From: Halalkalibacillus sediminis
Lineage (GTDB): Bacteria > Bacillota > Bacilli > Bacillales > Alkalibacillaceae
Assembly (NCBI RefSeq): GCF_002844535.1
Contig: NZ_PJNH01000001.1
Coordinates: 310,001 to 374,000, forward strand
Reading direction: 5' to 3'
Length of the DNA: 64,000 nucleotides
Positions within the stretch are counted from its first letter, which is position 1; each line of letters starts with the position of its first letter. The notes below the pieces were generated by a model, which did not search any database, had not been told where the DNA came from, and saw nothing but the letters and a program-made list of their open reading frames with translations. This document shows, piece by piece, positions 55,858 to 64,000 of the stretch. The position numbers and the translations under genes are program-made.

Positions 55858-56655
55858 ATGGCTGATAAAAAAGTTTTATCGATTGAAGATCGCATCCCGC
55901 AGCTCAAGAAAGCTCGAAAAAGAAAAGCGAACCGAAGATTTGTCATCTATTTAACTGTGATTTTACTGCTTGTTCTAGTAATTATTTATTTGCAATCTCC
56001 TCTGAGCCATGTAAAATCAATCAAGGTTGAGGATAATCAAGTGGTAGATTCAGAAGAAATCAAGTATTTAAGTGGGTTATCAACCGATAAAAATTTCTGG
56101 GAAATAAATGATGAAGAAATTATCAAGAATATCGAGCAACATCCTGAAGTCAGCCAAGTATCAGTGAATAAAAATTGGTATAATGAGGTCGTCCTATCTG
56201 TTCAGGAATTCAACAGAGTTGCATATGTGAAAGTCGATGACTCTTATGTTCCGGTTTTAGAGAACGGCGAACGATTGAATGATGTAACTTTGAAGGATCC
56301 AAGAAGTGATGCTCCTTTATTAAGAGACTTTGAAGATGAAGAGTACCTGATTGAATTGACAGAACAACTGTCTCAGGTAAGTGATTCAGTAACGCAACTA
56401 ATATCAGAAATATACTGGTACCCTGACGATGTTGATTCAAGTCGTATTAAAATGTATATGTCAGATGGACAAGAAGTAATCGCATCAATTAAGAACTTTT
56501 CCGAGAAAGTTCCTTTGTATCCATCAATTTCTTCACAATTGAATTCTACAGGTGAAGGGATTATTTATATTGATGTAGGTGCCTACTTTCAGCCATATGC
56601 TGATGAAAGTGAAGAGGAATCTGTAGATTTATCAGTAGAAGAGGACGAAGAATAA
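55858..56655 (+). CDS. divIB: Cell division protein DivIB (FtsQ)
   Basis: A 265-residue bitopic protein: basic cytoplasmic N-terminus (1-26), one helix (about 27-46), a POTRA domain (about 49-118, starting HVKSIKVEDNQVVDSEEI) and the FtsQ beta domain. The last 20 residues are nearly all acidic. It acts with FtsL and DivIC to recruit PBP2B. AAGGAGAA precedes the ATG. Confidence 0.93.
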   Translation: MADKKVLSIEDRIPQLKKARKRKANRRFVIYLTVILLLVLVIIYLQSPLSHVKSIKVEDNQVVDSEEIKYLSGLSTDKNFWEINDEEIIKNIEQHPEVSQVSVNKNWYNEVVLSVQEFNRVAYVKVDDSYVPVLENGERLNDVTLKDPRSDAPLLRDFEDEEYLIELTEQLSQVSDSVTQLISEIYWYPDDVDSSRIKMYMSDGQEVIASIKNFSEKVPLYPSISSQLNSTGEGIIYIDVGAYFQPYADESEEESVDLSVEEDEE

Positions 56656-56949
56656 CTTCTTTCTACGTAAAGATATTTATAAGGCTGTTTATATTAAATC
56701 TTTTATATGGAACAGCCTGAATTGATTTAAAGTTTGAACCTGAAACAGCTTGGAGAATCTGAAATTTAGTAGTTTTTTTGCAGGGATTAGTCAAGTTGAA
56801 ATTGAAAGTAATATTGTATAGAAAACTTTGGTTATCAAACATACGTATGTAATGGATTAGATAGAAGGAAAATTCGCCTTCATTCTTATGCAGAAATAGT
56901 GATAAAATTAACTCATAGTAATTGATAAGCCTTTATCGGAGGTGCGGTA
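56656..56949 (+). promoter_or_regulatory. Intergenic region before ftsA
   Basis: This 294-bp region has no gene; the ylxW, ylxX and sbp genes of B. subtilis are absent. A hairpin with arms AGGCTGTT (56682-56689) and AACAGCCT (56711-56718) follows divIB and may be a weak terminator. A TGATAAAAT near 56900 is a possible extended -10 for ftsAZ. I could not find a well-spaced sigma-H promoter. GGAGGTG precedes ftsA. Confidence 0.4.
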
Positions 56950-58251
56950 ATGAATCGTAGTGAAATTTTAGTAAGTCTAGATATTGGAACTTCGAAAGTC
57001 AAAGTGATTATAGGTGAAGTTTCTAATGACACAATTAATGTAATTGGAGTGGGCACTGCTGAGTCTAAAGGTATGAAAAAAGGTGCGATAGTTGATATCG
57101 ATCAAACAGTCCACTCAATTCAAAATGCTGTCGACCAAGCGGAACGTATGGTTGATATGGAAATCAAAAGAGCTATCGTTAGTATTAATGGGAGCCATAT
57201 TCAACTGCAATCCTGTCATGGGGTTGTGGCTGTATCAAGCGATAACCGTGAAATTGACAACGAAGATATCACAAGAGTGATTGAAGCTTCTCAGGTAATG
57301 TCTATTCCTCCTGAACGAGAGATAGTAGATGTATTTCCAAAACAGTTTATCGTCGATGGACAAGATGAAATATCTGATCCACGTGGAATGATCGGTGTTC
57401 GGTTAGAAATGCAAGGTACGATGATCACTTGTGGCCGTACGAATCTACATAACATATTGAAATGTGTAGAGAGAGCAGGTATTGAAGTACAGGATATCTG
57501 TCTTCAACCATTAGCAGCTGGAGAAGTTGCACTTTCAAAAGATGAAAAAAGCTTAGGTGTCGGTCTTATAAACATAGGTGCAGGAAGTACGACTGTTTCT
57601 GTTTTTTCTGAAGGACATTTAGTGGACACAACTGTTCTTCCAGTTGGCGGAGATAATATCACGAAGGATTTATCGATTGGTTTACGCACTACAACTGAGG
57701 ACGCTGAGCAAATTAAAAAGGACTTCGGTCATGCATTCTTGAAAACAGCATTAGAGGACAGTACTTTTACAGTCAAAACTATTGGAAGTGACGAGGAACA
57801 AACTTTCAACCAAGTCCAATTAGCTGAAATCATTGAAGCTAGACTAGGCGAAATATTCTATTTTGCTTTACAAGAATTTAGAAGAATGGGATATCCAAAC
57901 TTAGCAAGTGGATATGTTTTGACTGGTGGAGTAATGAGTTTACCTGGTTCAGTCGAACTTGCAAGAGATGTGTTCCAGTCGAACATTCGTCTATCCATTC
58001 CTAGCCATATCGGTGTAAGAGAACCTCACTTTACAGTAGGGTTAGGAACCTTGCAATTTGCCTATCGTAATGCGAAAATACAAGGTAAAGACTTCGGAAG
58101 TGGTATTTCAACCACAGAAGTTGGTACACAACAGAAAAATAAAGATCGAAAAGAACGAAAAGAGCGAAATGAAAAGCCAAAGAGGGAACAGTCTAAAAGT
58201 AGTGAAAAAGAGCCATTCATGAAGAAACTACAAAACTACTTTTTTGATTAA
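56950..58251 (+). CDS. ftsA: Cell division protein FtsA
   Basis: A 433-residue actin-like protein that anchors FtsZ to the membrane. SLDIGTSKVKVIIGE (phosphate 1), GAGSTTVSVFSEG (phosphate 2) and YVLTGGVMSLPG (adenosine) motifs are present, with the SHS2 1C domain between. The basic linker KDRKERKERNEKPKRE leads to the amphipathic C-terminal membrane-targeting helix FMKKLQNYF. It is 62 bases before ftsZ. Confidence 0.96.
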   Translation: MNRSEILVSLDIGTSKVKVIIGEVSNDTINVIGVGTAESKGMKKGAIVDIDQTVHSIQNAVDQAERMVDMEIKRAIVSINGSHIQLQSCHGVVAVSSDNREIDNEDITRVIEASQVMSIPPEREIVDVFPKQFIVDGQDEISDPRGMIGVRLEMQGTMITCGRTNLHNILKCVERAGIEVQDICLQPLAAGEVALSKDEKSLGVGLINIGAGSTTVSVFSEGHLVDTTVLPVGGDNITKDLSIGLRTTTEDAEQIKKDFGHAFLKTALEDSTFTVKTIGSDEEQTFNQVQLAEIIEARLGEIFYFALQEFRRMGYPNLASGYVLTGGVMSLPGSVELARDVFQSNIRLSIPSHIGVREPHFTVGLGTLQFAYRNAKIQGKDFGSGISTTEVGTQQKNKDRKERKERNEKPKREQSKSSEKEPFMKKLQNYFFD

Positions 58252-58313
58252 AATACGATTCCTTCACTTGAGGAAACTATAGAGGAATAACGAACATTAG
58301 GAGGAACGAAAAC

Positions 58314-59438
58314 ATGTTGGATTTTGAAGCGAATATGGATCAACTAGCAACAATTAAAGTTATAGGCTGTGGCGGTGGCGGCAGCAATGCTGTCAATCGT
58401 ATGATTGAACACGGAGTCCAAGGTGTTGAATTTATCGCGGTAAATACAGACGCCCAAGCATTGAATTTATCCAAAGCGGAAACTAAATTACAAATCGGAG
58501 AGAAGCTTACACGAGGTTTAGGTGCTGGTGCAAACCCTGAGGTTGGTAAAAAAGCAGCTGAAGAGAGTAGAGAAGTACTCGAAGAAGCCTTACAAGGTGC
58601 AGACATGGTGTTTGTTACCGCTGGTATGGGTGGTGGAACTGGAACTGGTGCTGCCCCAGTGATTGCGCAAGTAGCTAGAGACATCGGAGCGCTAACTGTA
58701 GGTGTTGTTACTAGACCATTCTTATTTGAAGGCAGAAAAAGATCTACACAAGCAACTAGTGGTGTAGATTCATTGAAAGAAAGTGTAGATACGTTAATCG
58801 TCATTCCAAATGATCGATTACTTGAAATTGTGGATAAGAATACTCCTATGCTCGAAGCGTTCCGTGAAGCGGATAATGTTTTACGTCAAGGTGTCCAAGG
58901 TATTTCAGACTTGATTGCTGTACCAGGTCTAATCAACGTAGACTTTGCTGATGTGAAAACGATTATGTCCGATAAAGGTTCAGCATTAATGGGAATCGGT
59001 GTTGCAACTGGTGAGAGTCGTGCAACAGAGGCTGCAAAGAAAGCTATCTCTTCGCCGCTGCTTGAAACATCCATTGATGGCGCACATGGTGTGCTAATGA
59101 ATATTTCAGGTGGAGCAAACCTTAGCCTTTACGAAGTTCAGGAAGCAGCTGAAATTGTTACTTCGGCAGCTGACCAAGAAGTAAACGTGATCTTTGGTTC
59201 TGTCATCAATGAGAACCTGACAGAGGAAATTGTTGTAACAGTGATTGCTACCGGTTTTGATGAAGTAAGCAAATCTAATCAAACTGTTCAAAACCAAGGT
59301 AGACCAATGACTTCACAACCTAATGAATCTTCACAAGCACCACAACAAAACGAACGTCCGACGACAAGTCGCCAGTCGTTTGAAGAAGACACATTAGATA
59401 TTCCTACATTCCTCCGCAATAGAAATCGCGATAGATAA
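58314..59438 (+). CDS. ftsZ: Cell division protein FtsZ
   Basis: A 374-residue tubulin-like GTPase forming the Z-ring. [14 protein letters not shown], the [10 protein letters not shown] signature and [11 protein letters not shown] (T7 loop) are present. The Gln/Ser/Pro linker (about 318-355) ends in the conserved C-terminal peptide [12 protein letters not shown], the docking site for FtsA, SepF and EzrA. AGGAGGAAC precedes the ATG. Confidence 0.98.
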   Translation: MLDFEANMDQLATIKVIGCGGGGSNAVNRMIEHGVQGVEFIAVNTDAQALNLSKAETKLQIGEKLTRGLGAGANPEVGKKAAEESREVLEEALQGADMVFVTAGMGGGTGTGAAPVIAQVARDIGALTVGVVTRPFLFEGRKRSTQATSGVDSLKESVDTLIVIPNDRLLEIVDKNTPMLEAFREADNVLRQGVQGISDLIAVPGLINVDFADVKTIMSDKGSALMGIGVATGESRATEAAKKAISSPLLETSIDGAHGVLMNISGGANLSLYEVQEAAEIVTSAADQEVNVIFGSVINENLTEEIVVTVIATGFDEVSKSNQTVQNQGRPMTSQPNESSQAPQQNERPTTSRQSFEEDTLDIPTFLRNRNRDR

Positions 59439-59454
59439 GAATTTTTGAATAGTG

Positions 59455-59487
59455 AACCAGGTATCCATTCGGATATCTGGTTTTTTT
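59455..59487 (+). terminator. Terminator after ftsZ
   Basis: AACCAG-TATCC/GGATA-CTGGTT hairpin with one internal mismatch and T7. Confidence 0.9.
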
Positions 59488-59654
59488 ATGTCTTTGTACG
59501 TAAAAAACAGTTTCGCAAACAGGATTTTCTAAGTTAATATAATCTCCTTATTATATTTCTTAAGCTCGCTTGCGCTTTTCTTTTGTATGCAAATCCCCTC
59601 GTAAGTATGCATGACCTTTTTAAACAAACTTCTTCAAAAATAGTCGGGATGACC

Positions 59655-59696
59655 TTCGAAAATGTGACAACAAATTCAACCCTCTTTTCTTATACT
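59655..59696 (+). promoter_or_regulatory. Spo0A-type spoIIG promoter
   Basis: A TATACT -10 at 59691-59696 and a GTGACA -35 at 59664-59669 are separated by 21 bases, an over-long spacer like the B. subtilis spoIIG promoter. TTCGAAA at 59655-59661 matches the 0A box (TTCGACA) at 6 of 7 positions just upstream; TGTGACA at 59663 is a weaker partner. Fits activation by Spo0A-P. The rest of the gap (59488-59654) is AT-rich with no gene. Confidence 0.6.
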
Positions 59697-59719
59697 TTGT
59701 ATAACAGGAATTTAAGAGG

Positions 59720-60631
59720 ATGAGATGGTTGGACATTTACCTAGATTTAATTTGGTTATTGAATTTAGTATTCGATTGGATGGTTTTGTTAACGGTAGCT
59801 TGGGTAACAAGAAAAAGCTTTTCACATGCTCGAATAGGTACCGCCAGTCTATTTGCCTCTTTGATCGTTCCTTTATCCTTTGTTCCTTTTCTAGTTTTTT
59901 TAAATAATCCAATTTCTAAAATCCTCTATTCCATCATGATTATCTTACTGGCATTTCCGTTTGGTTCATTAAAATTGTTTCTAACAAGATGGTTAATGTT
60001 TTACATCATTAATTTTTCGATCGGTGGCGGACTTTTTGCTTTGCAATATTATTTTTCTACGGCTTCGGTTCCACCATTCATGAGTTTTGCACAGTTTGGA
60101 AGTAATATCAGTTGGCTGTTTGTCATTATTTTTTTCCCATTAATTTTATGGTTAACAAAAGACCAACTTCATCACCTTTCAGTTATTCAGTTGAACAACA
60201 ATCAGTTGTATGCGGTAGAAATTAAAATCAATAAAGAGTGTCATGATGTTACTGGATTTTATGACACTGGTAATCAATTAAGCCATCCGACATCTGGACA
60301 ACCAGTTATATTAATTGACAAAACCACCTCTGAAGAATGGTTCGGAAAAGAAGCTGTTCAGGGATTAGCTGCATTAAGTCCAGAGAGTTCAGGTGAAAAA
60401 TTTCAATATATTCCTTATAAAAAGGCGGGAGGTGCACAAGGGTTATTACCGGTTTGTTTAGCTGATTCAGTAACGGTACATGCCGATCAGTCCTATACTA
60501 CGAGAGGTGTTTGGGTCGGTATACATTTTGGAGAATTTTCTAGGAAGATGGACTATAACTGTTTATTGAATCCTTTTATTATTCATTCAAAAAATGGGGT
60601 CATTAAAAGTGCAGGGGGAATGACGATATGA
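59720..60631 (+). CDS. spoIIGA: Pro-sigma-E processing peptidase SpoIIGA
   Basis: A 303-residue protein with five N-terminal helices (about 1-150) and a cytoplasmic aspartic-protease domain; the catalytic Asp182 is in FYDTGNQL. It cleaves pro-sigma-E after a signal from forespore SpoIIR. The ATG follows AAGAGGATG closely. The stop overlaps sigE by 4 bases, matching the spoIIGA-spoIIGB operon. Confidence 0.95.
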   Translation: MRWLDIYLDLIWLLNLVFDWMVLLTVAWVTRKSFSHARIGTASLFASLIVPLSFVPFLVFLNNPISKILYSIMIILLAFPFGSLKLFLTRWLMFYIINFSIGGGLFALQYYFSTASVPPFMSFAQFGSNISWLFVIIFFPLILWLTKDQLHHLSVIQLNNNQLYAVEIKINKECHDVTGFYDTGNQLSHPTSGQPVILIDKTTSEEWFGKEAVQGLAALSPESSGEKFQYIPYKKAGGAQGLLPVCLADSVTVHADQSYTTRGVWVGIHFGEFSRKMDYNCLLNPFIIHSKNGVIKSAGGMTI

Positions 60632-61347
60632 AACGTATTTGGTTTAATATTCATTCATTTTTTATTAAATTATGGAGAAAACTTAAATTTAAAGGGGACG
60701 AGATTTATTACATTGGTGGGAGCGACACCCTACCGCCACCTTTATCAAAGGATGATGAGCGTCATGTGCTAGAAAGAGTAGCTAATGGAGATGTCGCTGC
60801 AAAGTCTACTTTGATAGAACATAATTTGCGTCTAGTCGTTTATATTGCGAAAAAATTTGAGAACACAGGGATTAATATTGAGGACTTAATTTCAATTGGT
60901 TCGATTGGCCTTATAAAAGCTGTCAATACATTCAACCCTGAAAAAAATATCAAATTAGCTACTTATGCTTCACGATGTATAGAGAATGAAATTCTTATGT
61001 ACTTAAGAAGAAATAATAAAAGAAAAACAGAAGTGTCGTTTGATGAACCTTTAAATGTCGACTGGGACGGCAATGAATTATTGTTATCTGATGTTCTTGG
61101 AACTGAAGAAAATATTATCACTAAAGATTTGGACCTTTCAGTCGATAAAAATTTGTTGAAATCCGCTCTTGAAACATTATCAGGAAGAGAAAAGCAAATT
61201 ATGGAGATGAGATTTGGGTTGAGTGGATTTCAGGAACAGACCCAGAAGGATGTTGCCGATCAATTAGGAATTTCTCAATCTTATATTTCTCGATTAGAGA
61301 AAAAAATAATCAGTCGGTTGAAAAAAGAATTTAATAAGATGGTATAA
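60628..61347 (+). CDS. sigE: RNA polymerase sporulation sigma factor E (pro-form)
   Basis: A 239-residue sigma-70 family factor for the early mother cell. The N-terminal 27 or so residues (hydrophobic and basic, up to [11 protein letters not shown]) form the pro-sequence removed by SpoIIGA. Region 2 ([32 protein letters not shown]) and region 4 ([25 protein letters not shown]) are complete. Confidence 0.97.
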   Translation: MKRIWFNIHSFFIKLWRKLKFKGDEIYYIGGSDTLPPPLSKDDERHVLERVANGDVAAKSTLIEHNLRLVVYIAKKFENTGINIEDLISIGSIGLIKAVNTFNPEKNIKLATYASRCIENEILMYLRRNNKRKTEVSFDEPLNVDWDGNELLLSDVLGTEENIITKDLDLSVDKNLLKSALETLSGREKQIMEMRFGLSGFQEQTQKDVADQLGISQSYISRLEKKIISRLKKEFNKMV

Positions 61348-61399
61348 GTACTTTTAATTGAATAGTGAAGTACAAATGATCCACCTAATGATTTTGTCC

Positions 61400-61428
61400 G
61401 CATAAAAACTCTCGTATTGGAGAAACTT
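61400..61428 (+). promoter_or_regulatory. Sigma-F (and possibly sigma-G) promoter of sigG
   Basis: GCATA (61400-61404), 14-base spacer, then GGAGAAACTT (61419-61428), which fits the GGnnAnAnTw sigma-F -10 at every fixed position. About 35 bases before the sigG start. Fits forespore transcription of spoIIIG. Confidence 0.75.
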
Positions 61429-61462
61429 AGATTGACATCAACTCCATGCGGGAGGGGTAAAT

Positions 61463-62242
61463 ATGGCGAGACACAAAGTAGAGATTTGTGGTGTGGATAC
61501 CTCAAAACTACCAGTACTAAAAAATGATGAAATGCGTAAATTATTCAAAGAACTGCAAAGTGGAAAGTATGAAGCAAGAGAAGTATTAGTAAATGGTAAT
61601 TTGAGATTGGTCTTAAGCGTGATTAAAAGATTTAATCATAGAGGAGAGAACGTTGACGACTTATTTCAAGTTGGATGCATTGGATTGATGAAATCGATTG
61701 ATAACTTCGACCTTGGTCATAACGTTAAGTTCTCCACGTATGCTGTACCTATGATTATTGGTGAGATTAGAAGATATCTTAGGGATAATAATCCGATTCG
61801 AGTATCCCGTTCACTACGTGATATCGCATATAAAGCTTTACAAGTTCGTGAAGAGATCATTAACGAAACATCAACTGACCCTACAACCTTAGAAATTGCA
61901 AAGAGGATGGAATTACCTCATGAAGATGTGGTTTTTGCTCTAGATGCTATTCAAGATCCAGTATCGCTTTTCGAACCGATCTATAACGACGGGAGTGATC
62001 CGATTTTTGTAATGGATCAACTAAAAGATGAAAAGCAGAAGGATTCATCATGGCTGAATGAACTAGCCATACGTGAAGGTATCAAACGATTGAACGAAAG
62101 AGAAAGATTGATAATCAACCAACGTTTTTTTGAAGGCAAAACACAAATGGAAGTGGCTGATGAAATCGGCATATCTCAAGCACAAGTCTCTCGTTTAGAA
62201 AAAACTGCAATCAAAGAAATGAATCGAAGTGTTCTTGAATAA
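61463..62242 (+). CDS. sigG: RNA polymerase sporulation sigma factor G
   Basis: A 259-residue late-forespore sigma factor. The N-terminal RHKVEICGVDTSKLPVLKN block is specific to SigG; region 2 with FQVGCIGLMKSIDNFDL and PMIIGEIRRYLRDN, and region 4 with EVADEIGISQAQVSRLEK, are intact. GGGAGGGG precedes the ATG. A terminator follows. Confidence 0.97.
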   Translation: MARHKVEICGVDTSKLPVLKNDEMRKLFKELQSGKYEAREVLVNGNLRLVLSVIKRFNHRGENVDDLFQVGCIGLMKSIDNFDLGHNVKFSTYAVPMIIGEIRRYLRDNNPIRVSRSLRDIAYKALQVREEIINETSTDPTTLEIAKRMELPHEDVVFALDAIQDPVSLFEPIYNDGSDPIFVMDQLKDEKQKDSSWLNELAIREGIKRLNERERLIINQRFFEGKTQMEVADEIGISQAQVSRLEKTAIKEMNRSVLE

Positions 62243-62262
62243 AGTAAAATTTCTATAATAAG

Positions 62263-62309
62263 AGAAGAGTGTATGTAAAAAGAAAACATGCACTCTTCTT
62301 TATTTTTTT
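62263..62309 (+). terminator. Terminator after sigG
   Basis: AGAAGAGTG/CACTCTTCT stem, extended by ATGT/ACAT, and T7. Confidence 0.9.
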
Positions 62310-62344
62310 CTACCTTCATATAATTAAATGGAGGAGGGAACAGT

Positions 62345-62587
62345 ATGTTATTATCAGAAATTCAAATTAAAGATATCATAAATGTGGACAGTGGTGAGAA
62401 ACTCGGTTACATCAATGATTTGGAGATAGACGTACAAGTCGGATCTATCGTAGCGTTAATTGTTACTCTTAAATCGAAATGGTTTGGTATATTTGGAGAA
62501 GAAGAAGAGATAAGAATCCTATGGTCTCAAATAGAAAAAATCGGTGCGGATGTAATATTAGTTCGCACCTCCTATAGTAAGGTGTGA
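62345..62587 (+). CDS. ylmC: YlmC/YmxH family PRC-barrel protein
   Basis: An 80-residue PRC-barrel domain protein: LLSEIQIKDIINVDSGEKLGYINDLEID (partly quoted) is the family opening, and IRILWSQIEKIGADVILVR the closing strand. Members are sporulation-linked and lie next to sigG in many Bacillales. No function is proved. GGAGGAGGG precedes the ATG. Confidence 0.9.
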   Translation: MLLSEIQIKDIINVDSGEKLGYINDLEIDVQVGSIVALIVTLKSKWFGIFGEEEEIRILWSQIEKIGADVILVRTSYSKV

Positions 62588-62660
62588 CAGGATGGGATAT
62601 CATGAAGAAAAATGTGAGTATATATGATAAAATAATTATAATGATTGATTAGGAGAATAA

Positions 62661-63461
62661 ATGATGAAGAGTGAAATATTCAAGTTGAAAGATACCCATT
62701 ATCTTCAAATTGAAGACTGGGAGAGAGATGGAATAATCGCTGGGTTTTCGACAAGGGATGGTGGGTTCAGTGAATCACCTTATACCTCATTGAATTTGGG
62801 CATACATGTAAATGATAAACATGATGCAGTTGTCCAGAATAGGCAGAAGTTCAACAACACATTTCATAAGTCTTTTGCCCAATGGAAATGTTTGAACCAA
62901 GTACATAGTAACCTTGTAATTGATTTCTCAGATGATGAAACACCTCTGAGGCATGACCAGCCAGCAATTGATGCAGATGGTATGATTACTAATCGGAAAG
63001 ACCATTTCTTAGCTATGTTCTATGCTGATTGTGTTCCATTATTTTTTAGAGTGAAAAATACGTCATTAATTGGACTCGCTCATGCTGGTTGGCAAGGTAC
63101 AGTCCAAGGTATAGGCACAGTTATGGCTGATAAATTGTTATCGCATGGAGTTTCATTAGAAGATGTGGAGGTTATAATTGGCCCTTGCATATCTTCTACA
63201 AACTACGAGGTAGATGAAAAAGTCGTTCAGCAAATTCCGGCTAAGTTTCACAATCAAGTTCTTGAAGCCACAAGTCCGGGGCACTTCTTGTTGGATTTAA
63301 GAAAACTTAATCAACTGATATTAACTGAATATGGTTTTGATAAGGATCAAATCCGAACGACATCTTATTGTACTTTTGATCAACAAGAGTTATTTTTCTC
63401 TCATCGGAGGGATCAAGGCCATACAGGTAGAATGATGGCATTTATGTTCATAGATAATTAA
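62661..63461 (+). CDS. ylmD: Purine nucleoside phosphorylase/polyphenol oxidase family protein YlmD (PgeF type)
   Basis: A 266-residue protein of the YfiH/CNF1/LACC1 family. FYADCVPLFF, GLAHAGWQGTVQGI and GPCISSTNYEV hold the conserved Cys/His zinc-site residues. Family members have been reported both as multicopper oxidases and as purine nucleoside phosphorylases or deaminases; PgeF edits the peptidoglycan precursor in E. coli. Start may be this ATG or the next codon. Confidence 0.9.
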   Translation: MMKSEIFKLKDTHYLQIEDWERDGIIAGFSTRDGGFSESPYTSLNLGIHVNDKHDAVVQNRQKFNNTFHKSFAQWKCLNQVHSNLVIDFSDDETPLRHDQPAIDADGMITNRKDHFLAMFYADCVPLFFRVKNTSLIGLAHAGWQGTVQGIGTVMADKLLSHGVSLEDVEVIIGPCISSTNYEVDEKVVQQIPAKFHNQVLEATSPGHFLLDLRKLNQLILTEYGFDKDQIRTTSYCTFDQQELFFSHRRDQGHTGRMMAFMFIDN

Positions 63462-63475
63462 GTTGAGGGAGAGAC

Positions 63476-64000
63476 ATGATGACAATTGAAGAAAGTTACC
63501 AAGACATAGTTAACAAGATCGACGCAGCTTGTCAGCGTGTTGACCGAAACCCAGCAGAAGTTGAGATCATTGCTGTCACTAAATATGTTTCAGTTGCAAC
63601 CGCCCAAGCTGCTATAAATGTAGGCGTGAAACATTTAGCAGAAAACAGATTAGAAGGTTTTTCAAAGAAATATGAAGAAATAGGTAATGAGGTAAATTGG
63701 CATTTTGTAGGTACTCTTCAATCTAGAAAAGTCAAAGAAATTATAAATCAAGTGGATTATCTTCACTCATTAGACCGGACATCACTAGCGAAAGAAGTCA
63801 ATAAAAGGACTGAACAAACCGTCCGTTGTTTCGTTCAAGTAAATACCAGTGGGGAAGATTCAAAACACGGTTTATCACCTGAAAACGTTAGCGAATTTAT
63901 CGATTCATTAGAAAAGTTCCCAAAGATACAGGTTGTCGGACTAATGACAATGGCTCCTTTTGATGCGGGTGAAGAGGATATTAGAAAATATTTTAAACGC
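63476..64000 (+). CDS. ylmE: YggS-type PLP homeostasis protein YlmE, 3'-truncated by the window edge
   Basis: The first 175 residues of a pyridoxal-phosphate binding protein with an alanine-racemase-like barrel. The PLP Lys lies in IIAVTKYVS (about residue 36), then HLAENRLEGFSKKY, WHFVGTLQSRKVK and VNTSGEDSKHGL follow in family order. The frame stays open to the last base. GAGGGAGAG precedes the ATG; 14 bases after ylmD, matching the ylmCDE order. Confidence 0.93.
   Translation, partial: MMTIEESYQDIVNKIDAACQRVDRNPAEVEIIAVTKYVSVATAQAAINVGVKHLAENRLEGFSKKYEEIGNEVNWHFVGTLQSRKVKEIINQVDYLHSLDRTSLAKEVNKRTEQTVRCFVQVNTSGEDSKHGLSPENVSEFIDSLEKFPKIQVVGLMTMAPFDAGEEDIRKYFKR

Noticed and set aside
56850-56900. 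Sigma-H promoter for ftsAZ with a GAAGGAAAA -35
   Set aside because: The only GAAT-like -10 candidate is 17 bases away instead of 11-12 and has a mismatch.
58340-58804. 154-codon minus-strand frame inside ftsZ
   Set aside because: Pure shadow of the ftsZ coding frame: no ribosome-binding site and no recognisable family.

Overview
The window is chromosomal DNA from a low-GC, endospore-forming Gram-positive bacterium of the family Bacillaceae. The gene order follows the Bacillus subtilis yktA-ylaN, pyc, cta, ylb, mraZ-ftsZ and spoIIG-spoIIIG-ylm stretch almost to the letter. It carries sporulation genes (spoVD, spoVE, spoIIGA, sigE, sigG, ylbJ, ylaJ, an RsfA/GerR regulator), caa3 oxidase, bacillithiol synthesis (bshC) and Gram-positive style PASTA PBPs. 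Several exported proteins have very acidic Glu/Asp/Ser linkers or tails (CtaC, the peptide-binding lipoprotein, DivIB, YlbN). This hints at a moderate halophile related to Halobacillus or Virgibacillus; that placement is inference. No rRNA, tRNA, phage, IS transposase or CRISPR array was seen.

Layout. 1-7.3 kb: end of a methyltransferase gene, a nitronate monooxygenase-like gene, then yktA, yktB, suhB, ylaF, ylaH, ylaI, a small membrane-anchored protein, ylaJ, ylaL, glsA and ylaN. 7.4-24.9 kb: pyruvate carboxylase, heme A synthesis (ctaA divergent from ctaB), caa3 oxidase (ctaCDEF), a five-gene oligopeptide ABC transporter in appDFABC order, then ctaG and a DUF420 gene. The transporter interrupts what is normally a contiguous ctaCDEFG cluster. 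25-42 kb: an AI-2E family transporter, a YugN-like gene, ylbD, ylbF, ylbG, two poorly known genes, rsmD, coaD, ylbJ-ylbN, rpmF, an enoyl-CoA hydratase-like gene, ylbO, ylbP, panE, a DUF3397 gene and bshC. 42-59.4 kb: the dcw cluster mraZ-rsmH-ftsL-pbpB-spoVD-murE-murF-mraY-murD-spoVE-murB-divIB-ftsA-ftsZ, which includes murF but has no murG. 59.7-64 kb: spoIIGA-sigE, sigG, ylmC, ylmD and the start of ylmE.

The genes fall into four working groups: respiration (heme A, caa3 oxidase and assembly factor), anaplerosis and CoA supply (pyc, coaD, panE), envelope growth and division (dcw), and the sporulation switch (Spo0A-type spoIIG promoter, pro-sigma-E and its protease, sigma-F type promoter for sigG).

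The best non-coding observations are these. (1) A two-hairpin element of about 100 nt occurs twice (2481-2586 and 27933-28038); all seven differences in its core fall in unpaired positions or preserve pairing. (2) A likely small RNA lies antisense between the 469-codon gene and rsmD, at the known ylbH-leader/CsfG locus. (3) Unusual hairpin arrangements precede ylaJ, spoVE and murE. (4) A 118-bp terminal-inverted-repeat element follows rpmF. (5) A 26-bp palindrome precedes ctaG. (6) A 10-bp periodic GTGG array precedes mraZ.
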